Source: Bordetella parapertussis (GTDB lineage Bacteria; Pseudomonadota; Gammaproteobacteria; Burkholderiales; Burkholderiaceae_C). From it: DNA of 54,294 nucleotides. The notes beneath the pieces were generated by a model that was given only the letters and a program-made list of their open reading frames with translations, ran no database searches and was not told the origin of the DNA. The DNA is taken from NCBI GenBank assembly GCA_945875935.1, contig CAMCNE010000003.1:1-54294 (forward strand), read 5' to 3'. The translations under genes were made by a program, and so were the position numbers. How positions within the stretch are numbered: position 1 is the first letter of the stretch; each line of letters begins with the position of its first letter. Positions 41,066 through 49,231 of this stretch are shown here, one piece after another.

Positions 41066-41123
41066 GCCCCGATTATCATCCTCACAGAGCGCCGCACCCC
41101 CCAACGGCGGCAAGGAACACGCC

Positions 41124-41603
41124 ATGGTCAAAACCGATTACGTGCCTTCGTCACGCTCACTCATGCGGTCATTTGATCAACCGAAGGCCCGTCTGCGTTC
41201 GGGCGGATTCACCCTGATCGAACTGATGGTCGTTCTGGTGATCATCGGCGTGCTGGCTGCGTTGATCGTTCCTAACGTGCTGAACCGCGCCGACGACGCT
41301 CGAGTCACCGCTGCACGTACCGATGTCAACAATCTGATGCAGGCGCTCAAGCTGTACAAGCTTGACAACCAGCGCTTCCCGAGTGGCGAGCAGGGTCTGC
41401 AGGCCCTGGTTGCCCGACCCTCCGTGGGAGCAGCGCCGCCGAACTGGAAACCCTATCTGGACAAACTGCCCAATGACCCATGGGGCCGCCCTTACCAATA
41501 TGCCAACCCAGGCATCAAGGGCGAGATCGACATCTACAGCTTTGGCGCCGATGGTGTGGCAGGCGGCGAAGGCAACGACGCCGAGATCGGCTCTTGGCAA
41601 TGA
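41124..41603 (+). CDS. gspG: Major pseudopilin GspG
   Basis: This 159-residue prepilin has a 28-residue leader ending GG, then FTLIELMVVLVIIGVLAALIVPNVLNRADDARVTAA, the GspG N-terminal pattern with Glu at +5. The C-terminal calcium-binding region is recognisable in LDKLPNDPWGRPYQYANPG and IDIYSFGADGVAGGEGNDAEIGSW. AAGGAA lies about 7 bp ahead of the chosen ATG; an ATG 13 codons downstream would give a shorter leader. GspG forms the body of the T2SS pseudopilus. Confidence 0.95.
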   Translation: MVKTDYVPSSRSLMRSFDQPKARLRSGGFTLIELMVVLVIIGVLAALIVPNVLNRADDARVTAARTDVNNLMQALKLYKLDNQRFPSGEQGLQALVARPSVGAAPPNWKPYLDKLPNDPWGRPYQYANPGIKGEIDIYSFGADGVAGGEGNDAEIGSWQ

Positions 41604-41616
41604 GCGGCTTGGGCGG

Positions 41617-42084
41617 GTGAGGCAACGTCAGGCCGGCTTCACGCTGATCGAGCTGCTGATCGTCGTCGCACTGATCGCGCTGGCGTCGTCGGTGGTCAGT
41701 CTGGCGCTGCGAGATCCGGCATCGGCGCGGCTTGAACAAGAAGGCGCGAGGCTGGCCATGCTGCTGGAATCGGCCCGATCCGAGGCCCGTGCCCTGGGCA
41801 TTGCGGTGAACTGGGTGCCCAACGTCGAGGCTGCAGGCAAAGGCAACACGGGCGATTTCCGCTTCGTCGGCATGCCTGAATCTTCTGGCCTGCCCAACCA
41901 CTGGCTGAACTCGGGCGTGACTGCCAGCGTCATTGGCGCCGGTGCGGTGGTGCTGGGCCCGGAGCCCTTGATCGGCGCGCAGCGCATCACATTGAGCCTG
42001 GAAGACCGCCGCCTCACTCTGGCCACCGATGGGCTCGGGCCCTTCGGCGTGGTGGGTGAAGAGTCGGGTGCGGCCAGCCGATGA
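41617..42084 (+). CDS. gspH: Minor pseudopilin GspH
   Basis: The GTG at 41617 gives 155 residues with a six-residue leader to G7 and FTLIELLIVVALIALASSVV with Glu at +5. The frame is open upstream inside gspG, but a short leader is normal. PASARLEQEGARLAMLLESARSEARALG is the conserved GspH segment after the helix. The stop overlaps the gspI start by four bases. GspH forms part of the pseudopilus tip with GspI, J and K. Confidence 0.9.
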   Translation: MRQRQAGFTLIELLIVVALIALASSVVSLALRDPASARLEQEGARLAMLLESARSEARALGIAVNWVPNVEAAGKGNTGDFRFVGMPESSGLPNHWLNSGVTASVIGAGAVVLGPEPLIGAQRITLSLEDRRLTLATDGLGPFGVVGEESGAASR

Positions 42085-42476
42085 AGCTGCCCTCGCCTGC
42101 GGCGGTTTCCAGCGGCCACCGCGCGATGGCCGGGTTCACGCTGATCGAAGTGCTCGTCGCGCTCGTCATCGTGGCGGTGACGTTGGGCGCGGGCGCCAAG
42201 GCGGCCGGTTCACTTTTGTACAACGCGCAGCGGCTCACCGAGGTCAGCGAGGCGCAGTGGTGTGCTGACAATCAATTGACCGGGCTCAAGCTGTCACGCA
42301 CCTATCCGAATGTGGGTGAATCCAGTTTCAGCTGCCAGCAGTTGGGTCGAACCTACCGCGGGACATTCCGGGTGCAACCCACACCCAACCCGAACTTCCG
42401 GAGGGTCGACGCGGTGATGGCCAATGAGGCGGGCGAGCCGATGCTCACCTTGTCCACTGTCTTGCCGCGGTACTGA
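42081..42476 (+). CDS. gspI: Minor pseudopilin GspI
   Basis: This 131-residue prepilin is cleaved after G18, ahead of FTLIEVLVALVIVAVTLGAG with Glu at +5. Its downstream part contains WCADNQLTGLKL, matching the tW-A-NQL pattern of GspI. Two cysteines (W-C-A-D and SFSCQQLG) may pair. It overlaps gspH by four bases and precedes gspJ by four. Confidence 0.92.
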   Translation: MKLPSPAAVSSGHRAMAGFTLIEVLVALVIVAVTLGAGAKAAGSLLYNAQRLTEVSEAQWCADNQLTGLKLSRTYPNVGESSFSCQQLGRTYRGTFRVQPTPNPNFRRVDAVMANEAGEPMLTLSTVLPRY

Positions 42477-42480
42477 CGCC

Positions 42481-43161
42481 ATGGCCATCCTCGCCGCCCG
42501 TAAAAACGGCTTCACGCTGGTCGAAGTGCTGGTGGCGCTGGTCATCATGGCCACCTTGGCGCTGATGGCCTGGCAGGGTGTGGACGGCATCGTGCGCACG
42601 CGCGATGCGAGCCAGGCCAGGCTCGAACGCACGCTGCGCCTGACCACAGTCTTGTCCCAGTGGGAACAGGATCTGGCATCGCTGCACGACACCGACGTGG
42701 TTCCAGCGCTGACATTCGACGGCGCCACGCTGCGCCTGACCCGGCGCACGCCCGATGGCGTGCAGCTGGTTTCCTGGACGTTGATGGCTTCGAACGTCGA
42801 AGGCGAGCAAGGCATCAGCCAATGGGTGCGCTGGGGCGGGCCGTCGGTCACAGGCAGTGCCGCCCTGCAAGACAGCTGGATGCGCAGCCAGCTGCTGCCT
42901 GGCAATGATCCCGGCCTTGTCAGAACCCTCGGTGGCCTGACCCAATGGCAGCTGTACTGCTACCGAGGCAACGCCTGGACCAACTGCCAATCCAGCAACG
43001 ACGTGGTCGAGGCCGTTGCCACACCCGCGAGCGGTGCGGCTGTGAGCCGACCCAAGGTGGTTTTGCCCACGGGCATCAGACTGGTGCTCACATTTGCGGG
43101 GGGCGGCGGCTTTGAAGGCACGCTGACCCGAGACATCGCTTTGGGTCCCCAGTTGCCATGA
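42481..43161 (+). CDS. gspJ: Minor pseudopilin GspJ
   Basis: The ATG at 42481 gives 226 residues, cleaved after G10, with FTLVEVLVALVIMATLALMA and Glu at +5. RTRDASQARLERTLRLTTVLSQWEQDL (seen in pieces) follows, as in other betaproteobacterial GspJ proteins, and QWLYC-like LTQWQLYCYRG lies in the C-terminal half. The stop overlaps the gspK start by four bases. Confidence 0.92.
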   Translation: MAILAARKNGFTLVEVLVALVIMATLALMAWQGVDGIVRTRDASQARLERTLRLTTVLSQWEQDLASLHDTDVVPALTFDGATLRLTRRTPDGVQLVSWTLMASNVEGEQGISQWVRWGGPSVTGSAALQDSWMRSQLLPGNDPGLVRTLGGLTQWQLYCYRGNAWTNCQSSNDVVEAVATPASGAAVSRPKVVLPTGIRLVLTFAGGGGFEGTLTRDIALGPQLP

Positions 43162-44126
43162 GCACCCAGCAGTCGCAGCCATCGGGTCGCCGAACGCAAT
43201 CGGGAGCGGCGCTGCTCACCGCCATGCTGATCGTGGTGCTGGTCGCCACGCTGGCGTCGGCCATGGTCTGGCAGCAGTGGCGCGCGGTTCAGGTCGAGTC
43301 GGCCGAGCGGGCGCGAACCCAGGCCGCCTGGGTTCTTTCAGGCGCACTGGACTGGGCGCGGATGATCCTGCGCGAAGACGCTCGCAGCGGCAGAGCCACC
43401 ACGCTCAGCGAGCCGTGGGCCACGCCGCTGGCAGAAGCGCGTCTGTCGACCTTTCTGGCGGCCGACCGCAACAACACAGACAGCGGCCCGGAGGCCTTTC
43501 TGTCGGGCAGCATCAGCGACGCTCAATCTCGATACAACCTGCGCAACCTCACCGACGACAGCGGCAAAGTCATCGATGCCGAGCTGCTTTCCATCCAGCG
43601 CCTGTTTGAGTCGATTGGCGTTGCGCCGACCATCGCCACACGCTTGGCCAGCGGACTGCGTGACGCCATGGCACCGATGGGCAGCTCAGAGCGACCCAGC
43701 GCGCCACCTTTGATGCCACGCAATATCGACCAGCTTTCATGGTTGGGGGTCGACCCCGAATCCCTTCGCAGGCTGGCGCCCTACGTCGTGATCCTGCCCG
43801 TGCGCACCGCCATCAACCTGAACACCGCATCGCGCGAAGTCATTGCCGCGAGCGTTGACGGTCTCGACCTTGGCGGCGCGGATCGCCTGGTGCAAACCCG
43901 TCAGCGCACGCCGTTCAAGACGCTGGCCGAGGCACAGAATCTGGTGCCCCCAACCGTGAGACTGGACGAAAGCCGCGTCGGGGTGATTTCGAATTTTTTT
44001 GAAGTCCGAGGCAGGCTGCGGCTGGGCGACAGGGTGCTCGAGGAGCGCTCCTTGGTCGAGCGCCGCGGGCTGGACATCGTCGCCTTGCAGCGACGTCGGG
44101 TCAGCATGCAAGACCCCGGCGGATGA
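43158..44126 (+). CDS. gspK: Pseudopilus tip protein GspK
   Basis: This 322-residue protein has the GspK-type N-terminal segment SGAALLTAMLIVVLVATLAS, in which the +5 Glu is absent as in other family members. SDAQSRYNLRNLTDDSG and VVILPVRTAINLNTASREVIAA are diagnostic; the latter belongs to the helix-hairpin-like domain. GspK caps the GspIJK tip of the pseudopilus. After it comes a 131-bp gap before gspL, the only sizeable break in this part of the operon. Confidence 0.94.
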   Translation: MSTQQSQPSGRRTQSGAALLTAMLIVVLVATLASAMVWQQWRAVQVESAERARTQAAWVLSGALDWARMILREDARSGRATTLSEPWATPLAEARLSTFLAADRNNTDSGPEAFLSGSISDAQSRYNLRNLTDDSGKVIDAELLSIQRLFESIGVAPTIATRLASGLRDAMAPMGSSERPSAPPLMPRNIDQLSWLGVDPESLRRLAPYVVILPVRTAINLNTASREVIAASVDGLDLGGADRLVQTRQRTPFKTLAEAQNLVPPTVRLDESRVGVISNFFEVRGRLRLGDRVLEERSLVERRGLDIVALQRRRVSMQDPGG

Positions 44127-44207
44127 AACAGCCCCGCTCGTGGCGCACATCTGTTTACAACTGGCTGCAACAAGCAGCGATAAGCCTTTGATTTAAGGAG
44201 ATCCGCG

Positions 44208-44249
44208 ATGCTCGCCTTACTAGAATCAGTTTTCGCTTCGGATCACTGA
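44208..44249 (+). CDS. Candidate 13-codon leader ORF between gspK and gspL
   Basis: AAGGAG (44195-44200) stands exactly 7 bp before an ATG that opens MLALLESVFASDH and stops at 44247-44249, eight bases before the gspL ATG. The site is much better than the one in front of gspL itself, which has only GAGAG. The ORF could couple translation into gspL, act as an upstream regulatory ORF, or be chance. A small hairpin GCTGC-AACAA-GCAGC (44164-44178) precedes it. Confidence 0.35.
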   Translation: MLALLESVFASDH

Positions 44250-44257
44250 GAGCCTCG

Positions 44258-45505
44258 ATGCCGACCCTCGTCATTTGTCTGCCACCACGCCCTCGCCTGC
44301 GGCCGCGAAGTGCTGCGCCAGCCGTGGTTGAGGCTTCGGGCGCGGATGACTTTGACTATCTGCTGACGAACGACGGTTTCACGATTCAGTCACGCGGGCG
44401 ATGCGCATCGTCGCTCTTGCCCAAGGCCGACAGCGTGATCGCGGTGGTCGGCGATGCGGACGTGGCTTGGCACCAGATCACGCTGCCCAAAGCGCCATCG
44501 GCACGGCTTCGAGCCGCGCTCGCAGGTGTGCTCGAAGAATCCTTGCTCGAAGACGCCGAAGACACCTGTTTCGCACTCGCTCCAGGGGCGGTTGCTGGCC
44601 AGCCCACCTGGGTGGCGGCCATTCACCGCTCATGGCTGGCCGAGCGGCTGGGCCAGCTCGAGCGCCGCAAGGTCTTCGTCGACCGTGTGGTGCCGCTCTC
44701 CTGGCCCGACGACCTGCCCCGTGGCCACTTCAGCGAGGCCGCTGACACCGAATCGAAGGAAGACGTCGAGTTGACCTGGGCTCACGCGCAAGGCGTGGTG
44801 ATGCTGCGATTGCAAGGTGGCCTGGCGCGTGCGCTGCTGCCTCAGCCGCTGCCACCTGAGACGCACTGGAGCGCCGACCCTGAGGTGGCCACCTTTGCCG
44901 AGCGCTGGCTGGGCTCATCCGTGAGCGTGCTGACCGTTGGTGAGCGCGCGTTGCAGGCCACGCGCACCTTGTGGAACCTGCGCCAATTCGACATGGCTGC
45001 GCGCCACCGTGGCACCCGCGCCGCACGTGATCTGCTGCGCCGCTGCATGAGCCCGGCCTGGCGGCCGGTGCGTCACGGTGTGGCCGCGTTGGTTGCGGTG
45101 CAGATCATCGGGCTCAACCTGTGGGCGTGGCACCAAAGCGCGGAGCTGGCAACGCGCCGGCAATCGATGGTGACGCTGCTGCAAACGACATTTCCCCAGG
45201 TGCGGGCTGTGCTCGATGCGCCGCTGCAGATGCAGCGCGAGGTCGATGTGCTGCGCGCCTTGGCGGGCAAGCCAACCGAGCTGGACCTTGAAGTGCAGTT
45301 GCAAGCTGCGGCCTCGGCTTGGCCCGGCGGACAGCCGCCGGTCGGTAATCTGCGCTTCGAGACCGGTCGTCTCACCCTGGCCGCGGCTGGCTGGACAGAC
45401 GCAGAAATCGATCAGTTCCGGGCCTACTTGCAGCCCGCCGGCTGGCAGGTGGATGCATCGGAAGGGCGGGTCGTCTTGAGCCGCTCGCCGCAGGTGTCCC
45501 GATGA
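44258..45505 (+). CDS. gspL: Type II secretion inner-membrane protein GspL
   Basis: This 415-residue protein has a cytoplasmic actin-like N-terminal domain (VIAVVGDADVAWHQITLPKAP, then LAGVLEESLLEDAEDTCFAL), which binds the N-terminal domain of the GspE ATPase. One transmembrane helix follows near residue 275-295 (GVAALVAVQIIGLNLWAW), then a ferredoxin-like periplasmic domain. Size and layout are normal. Its stop overlaps the gspM start by four bases. Confidence 0.92.
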   Translation: MPTLVICLPPRPRLRPRSAAPAVVEASGADDFDYLLTNDGFTIQSRGRCASSLLPKADSVIAVVGDADVAWHQITLPKAPSARLRAALAGVLEESLLEDAEDTCFALAPGAVAGQPTWVAAIHRSWLAERLGQLERRKVFVDRVVPLSWPDDLPRGHFSEAADTESKEDVELTWAHAQGVVMLRLQGGLARALLPQPLPPETHWSADPEVATFAERWLGSSVSVLTVGERALQATRTLWNLRQFDMAARHRGTRAARDLLRRCMSPAWRPVRHGVAALVAVQIIGLNLWAWHQSAELATRRQSMVTLLQTTFPQVRAVLDAPLQMQREVDVLRALAGKPTELDLEVQLQAAASAWPGGQPPVGNLRFETGRLTLAAAGWTDAEIDQFRAYLQPAGWQVDASEGRVVLSRSPQVSR

Positions 45506-46041
45506 GCACCTCGCCAAACGAGGGACTGGCCCGGTTCGGACTCACCTTGCCTGCGTCGTGGCTGGTATTGCGAGATCAAGCGTTCACTCGCTGGCTTGCG
45601 CTGGCGCCCAGAGAGCGCACCAGCCTGACGGTGGCAGCTTGCTTTGTCGGCGCGCTCATGGTCTGGTTCATTGCGATTCAGCCGGCGTGGCGCACCCTGA
45701 GCACAGCTCCAGCGCAAGTCGACCAGCTCGACGCGCAGTTGCAAACCATGCGCCGCCTGGCAGCCGAAACCTCGGAGCTGCGAAACATGCCTCCGGTGTC
45801 GGCCATGCAGTCGGGCACTGCGCTGCTTGCGACCACGGAGCGGCTGGGCCCCAAGGCCGAACTCACGCTGTCGGGAGATGGCGCCACGTGCAGCTTCGAC
45901 GAGGTGTCCGCAGTCGATCTTCAGGGCTGGTTGACCGAGGTTCGCAGCGCAGCCCGTGCGCGGGTCACGCAAGCCCAACTGTCGCGTGGCCCCAAGGGCT
46001 ACTCAGGGACCATCGTCTTGAGCCTCGCGGGAGCGCCATGA
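45502..46041 (+). CDS. gspM: Type II secretion inner-membrane protein GspM
   Basis: This 179-residue protein has a transmembrane helix at about residues 42-60 (TVAACFVGALMVWFIAIQPAW) and a small periplasmic ferredoxin-like domain ending GYSGTIVLSLAGAP. LAPRERTSLTVAA before the helix matches GspM proteins. It pairs with GspL in the assembly platform. It overlaps gspL and gspN by four bases each. Confidence 0.9.
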   Translation: MSTSPNEGLARFGLTLPASWLVLRDQAFTRWLALAPRERTSLTVAACFVGALMVWFIAIQPAWRTLSTAPAQVDQLDAQLQTMRRLAAETSELRNMPPVSAMQSGTALLATTERLGPKAELTLSGDGATCSFDEVSAVDLQGWLTEVRSAARARVTQAQLSRGPKGYSGTIVLSLAGAP

Positions 46042-46976
46042 ACCGCTTTTCTGTCAGCCGCCTGGGCATTCCAACGCTGCGGCGCAAGCCGCCGGCGTCG
46101 CCATCGATGCTGGCTGCATCTCGATGGGTAGATTCAACGCATGCCGAACTCGAATGGGGCCGAGCCCGTGCCAGCAGTCTGCGCTGGAGCGTGGCAGGTG
46201 CCGTCACCGGCGCACTCATCTCGGCCATCGCCTTCGCACCGGCAGCGTGGCTGGCCAGCGCCGTATCGGGTGCAACCCGGCAACAGTTCATGCTGGTCGA
46301 GGCACGTGGCACGGTCTGGTCGGGAAGCGCGGTGGCGGTGTTGACCGGCGGCGAGGGCAGCCGCGACGCCAGCGCGCTGCCGGGCCGGCTGGCCTGGTCG
46401 CTGCGGCCGCGCGGACTCGCGCTCGAAGTCGTTCTCAGCCAACCTTGCTGTCTGAGCGGCAATGTTGCCGTCTTGCTCAGACCGGGCGTGGGCCGCTGGA
46501 CGGCCGAGTTGCTGCCAACTTCAGCACCCATCGGCCAGTGGCCCGGGTCCTGGCTGAGTGGTCTGGGCACCCCTTGGAACACCGTGCAAATTGGCGGGAC
46601 CTTGCGTGTGCTGTCTTCGGGTCTGACTCTCGAATCGGCGCAGGGCCGCTGGCACATGACCGGTGGGGTCGACGTCGAACTGACGGGAGCCTCCTCGCGG
46701 CTGTCGACGCTGGACACGCTGGGCAGCTATCGTCTGAGCCTGCAGGGTCAGCCCCCGAACGCAGGCGCCAAGCCAGAAGCGGGCGACATGGTGAATATCA
46801 CCTTGACCACCCTTGAAGGTGCCTTGCAAGTGAACGGCACCGGCACCTGGGGCCCTGGAGGGTTCCACTTTCTCGGCGAAGCCGCTTCGCGTGATGCCGA
46901 CGAAGCTGCCCTGACCAATCTGCTGAATCTCATCGGACGGCGCGACGGCGCGCGGTCCGTCATTTCGATCGGATAG
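46038..46976 (+). CDS. gspN: Type II secretion protein GspN
   Basis: The ATG overlapping the gspM stop gives 312 residues; the frame is open further upstream but inside gspM. One hydrophobic segment lies near residue 55-75 (VTGALISAIAFAPAAWLAS), and the remainder is a beta-rich periplasmic domain with ARGTVWSGSAVAVL and SLRPRGLALEV, as in the GspN family. Its role in secretion is poorly defined and it is absent from many systems. It lies two bases ahead of gspD. Confidence 0.85.
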   Translation: MNRFSVSRLGIPTLRRKPPASPSMLAASRWVDSTHAELEWGRARASSLRWSVAGAVTGALISAIAFAPAAWLASAVSGATRQQFMLVEARGTVWSGSAVAVLTGGEGSRDASALPGRLAWSLRPRGLALEVVLSQPCCLSGNVAVLLRPGVGRWTAELLPTSAPIGQWPGSWLSGLGTPWNTVQIGGTLRVLSSGLTLESAQGRWHMTGGVDVELTGASSRLSTLDTLGSYRLSLQGQPPNAGAKPEAGDMVNITLTTLEGALQVNGTGTWGPGGFHFLGEAASRDADEAALTNLLNLIGRRDGARSVISIG

Positions 46977-46978
46977 CC

Positions 46979-49198
46979 ATGAATGCTCACCATCCCCTGC
47001 ATGGGTTGCCATCCCGGCTGCGACGGCACATTCCACGGCTGGGTGTCGCGGCGCTGTGTGCACCGCTGACGCTGTCTTTGCTTCTCGGACCTTTGGCCGT
47101 GGCGCCAGCCTGGGGCCAGGCGGCTCAAACCGCCACAGGAGGTCAGCGTTTCGTGGGCGACCCCGTGACGCTGAACTTCGTCAACGCCGACATCGAGGCC
47201 GTGTCGCGAGCGATGGCTGCCATCTTGCGCCAGCAGTTTGTGGTCGACCCAAGGGTCAAAGGCGCAATGACGCTCTACAGCGAAGAGCCGCTGTCGCCTC
47301 GCGAGGCCTACCTGAACTACCTGGCAGCGCTGCGCGGGCTGGGCTTCACGGTGGTTGAAGCCGGCGGCTTGTTCAAGGTGGTGCCCGAGGCCGATGCGAA
47401 GCTGCAGTCGGGCACCGTATCGGTCGGCGAGGTGAGCCGTCGTGGTGATCAGGTGATCACGCAGATCTACCGGCTGACGCACGAGAACGCCAACAACCTG
47501 GTGCCGGTGCTGCGCCCTCTGATCAGCCCGAACAACACCATCAACGCGAACCCCGGCAACAACACGCTGGTCATCACCGACTACGCGGACAACCTGCAAC
47601 GCATCGGCAAGATCATCGCGGCGATGGACACACCGGCGTCGGGGGACGTCGAGCTGATCACGCTGCAGCACGCGGTGGCCAGCGACATCGCCCCGCTGGT
47701 GCAAAAGCTCACCGAATCAGGCGGCGCAGCCGGTCAAGGCATTGCCGGCTCTGCGGCCACCTCGGTGCTGGTCGAGCCGCGAAGCAACTCGCTGCTGGTG
47801 CGTGCGCCCAATGCGGCCAAGCTGGCTTCGATACGCTCGCTGGTGTCCAAGCTGGATCAACCCAACAACGGCGCCAACGGAACGGGAAACATCTGGGTCG
47901 TCTACCTCAAGAATGCCGATGCGGTGAAATTGGCCACCGTGTTGCGAGCTGCTTACAGCGGAGGCTCGGGCGGGTCTGGCAGTTCGTCGAACAGCTCGTC
48001 GTCGTTGGGGGCAAACAGTGCGACCAACGTGGCCAAGACCGACGCCATGTCGGGCAATGGCTCGAGCCCGGGCAGCTCGCCTCAGGCCACAGCTCCGGTC
48101 ACGCCGTCTGGCAGCCCTTCAACGGGCGGCTTCGTGCAGGCCGATCCGGCGACCAACTCGCTGATCATCACGGCGCCCGAGCCGATGTACCGACAACTGC
48201 GCTCGATGATCGACCAGCTCGACTCACGTCGCGCGCAGGTCTACATCGAAACCATGATCGTCGAGGTCATCGGCGATGACACGGCCGATTTCGGCTTCCA
48301 GTGGCTGGCGGTGGGTGACACCGGCAACAAGTACTTCGGCGCAGCCGGCACCAATTTCGGCACGGGAGGTTCCGGAAACCTGCTGCAAGACGGCCAAAAC
48401 GCGGCCAATCCACTGGCCACGGCCAAGGGCCTGGCTCAGGGTCTGAACGTGGCGGTGATCCGCAACTACGGCAGCTACTACGGGCTGTCCGCGGTGCTGA
48501 AGGCGCTTCAGACGCGCGCCAGCACCAACATCGTGTCAACGCCAAACCTGATCACGCTCGACAACGAGGAAGCCAAGATCGTGGTGGGCAAGAACGTGCC
48601 GTTCGTGACCGGTCAGTACACGACCACCGCTGTGGGCGCCACGCCGTTCCAGACCATCGAGCGCAAGGATGTGGGCATCACGCTGCGCATCCGCCCTCAG
48701 ATCGGCGAGAACGGCACGGTGCGCATGACGCTGTTCCAGGAGTCCTCGAGCATCGCCGAGCAGGCCACCGGAACGGCCAGGGACGGTCCGACCACGCTCA
48801 AGAAATCGATCGAATCGACGGTGGTCGTTGACGACGGGCAGATCATCGTGCTGGGCGGCCTGATTGAAGACTCGATCTCGGTCAGCAAGTCCCAGGTGCC
48901 CTTGCTGGGTGACATTCCGTACCTGGGAGCGCTGTTTCGCTCCGAGAGTCGCACCAAGGTGCGCACCAACCAGATGGTGTTCTTGCGGCCGGTGGTCATG
49001 CGCGACGGCATGTCGTCCAACAAGCTGGCGGTCGATCGCTACGAAATGATCCGCGGCGAACAAAAGGGCGCGCAGGTCTCCACCTTCCCGATGATGCCGG
49101 TCGGAGGCGGTCCGGTGCTGCCACCGCTGCAGCCTGGCGAAGACCCCGCCAAGCCAGCGGCCAGGCCCACCGAAGCGCCGCAGCCTGCGGCCAACTGA
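46979..49198 (+). CDS. gspD: Type II secretion secretin GspD
   Basis: GspD (739 residues) forms the outer-membrane channel. After a long signal peptide come N0 (VTLNFVNADIEAVSRAMAAIL), N1-N3 with repeated TNNTLVI-like strands (NNTLVITDYADNLQRIGKII, then NSLLVRAPNAAKLASI), and the secretin domain (VYIETMIVEVIGDDTADFGFQW, VVVDDGQIIVLGGLIEDS, VPLLGDIPYLGALF). A Ser/Gly/Asn-rich linker of about 65 residues interrupts N3 near residue 325-385, as in many GspD proteins. The C-terminal tail is Pro/Ala-rich. No pilotin gene is seen nearby. Confidence 0.96.
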   Translation: MNAHHPLHGLPSRLRRHIPRLGVAALCAPLTLSLLLGPLAVAPAWGQAAQTATGGQRFVGDPVTLNFVNADIEAVSRAMAAILRQQFVVDPRVKGAMTLYSEEPLSPREAYLNYLAALRGLGFTVVEAGGLFKVVPEADAKLQSGTVSVGEVSRRGDQVITQIYRLTHENANNLVPVLRPLISPNNTINANPGNNTLVITDYADNLQRIGKIIAAMDTPASGDVELITLQHAVASDIAPLVQKLTESGGAAGQGIAGSAATSVLVEPRSNSLLVRAPNAAKLASIRSLVSKLDQPNNGANGTGNIWVVYLKNADAVKLATVLRAAYSGGSGGSGSSSNSSSSLGANSATNVAKTDAMSGNGSSPGSSPQATAPVTPSGSPSTGGFVQADPATNSLIITAPEPMYRQLRSMIDQLDSRRAQVYIETMIVEVIGDDTADFGFQWLAVGDTGNKYFGAAGTNFGTGGSGNLLQDGQNAANPLATAKGLAQGLNVAVIRNYGSYYGLSAVLKALQTRASTNIVSTPNLITLDNEEAKIVVGKNVPFVTGQYTTTAVGATPFQTIERKDVGITLRIRPQIGENGTVRMTLFQESSSIAEQATGTARDGPTTLKKSIESTVVVDDGQIIVLGGLIEDSISVSKSQVPLLGDIPYLGALFRSESRTKVRTNQMVFLRPVVMRDGMSSNKLAVDRYEMIRGEQKGAQVSTFPMMPVGGGPVLPPLQPGEDPAKPAARPTEAPQPAAN

Positions 49199-49231
49199 CA
49201 GTTCTCACCGCACCAACTGCCACACTTCGTC

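Noticed and set aside
47940..48140. Tandem or low-complexity repeat in gspD
   Set aside because: The Ser/Gly/Asn-rich coding stretch is the known flexible insertion of the N3 domain in GspD and not a separate element.
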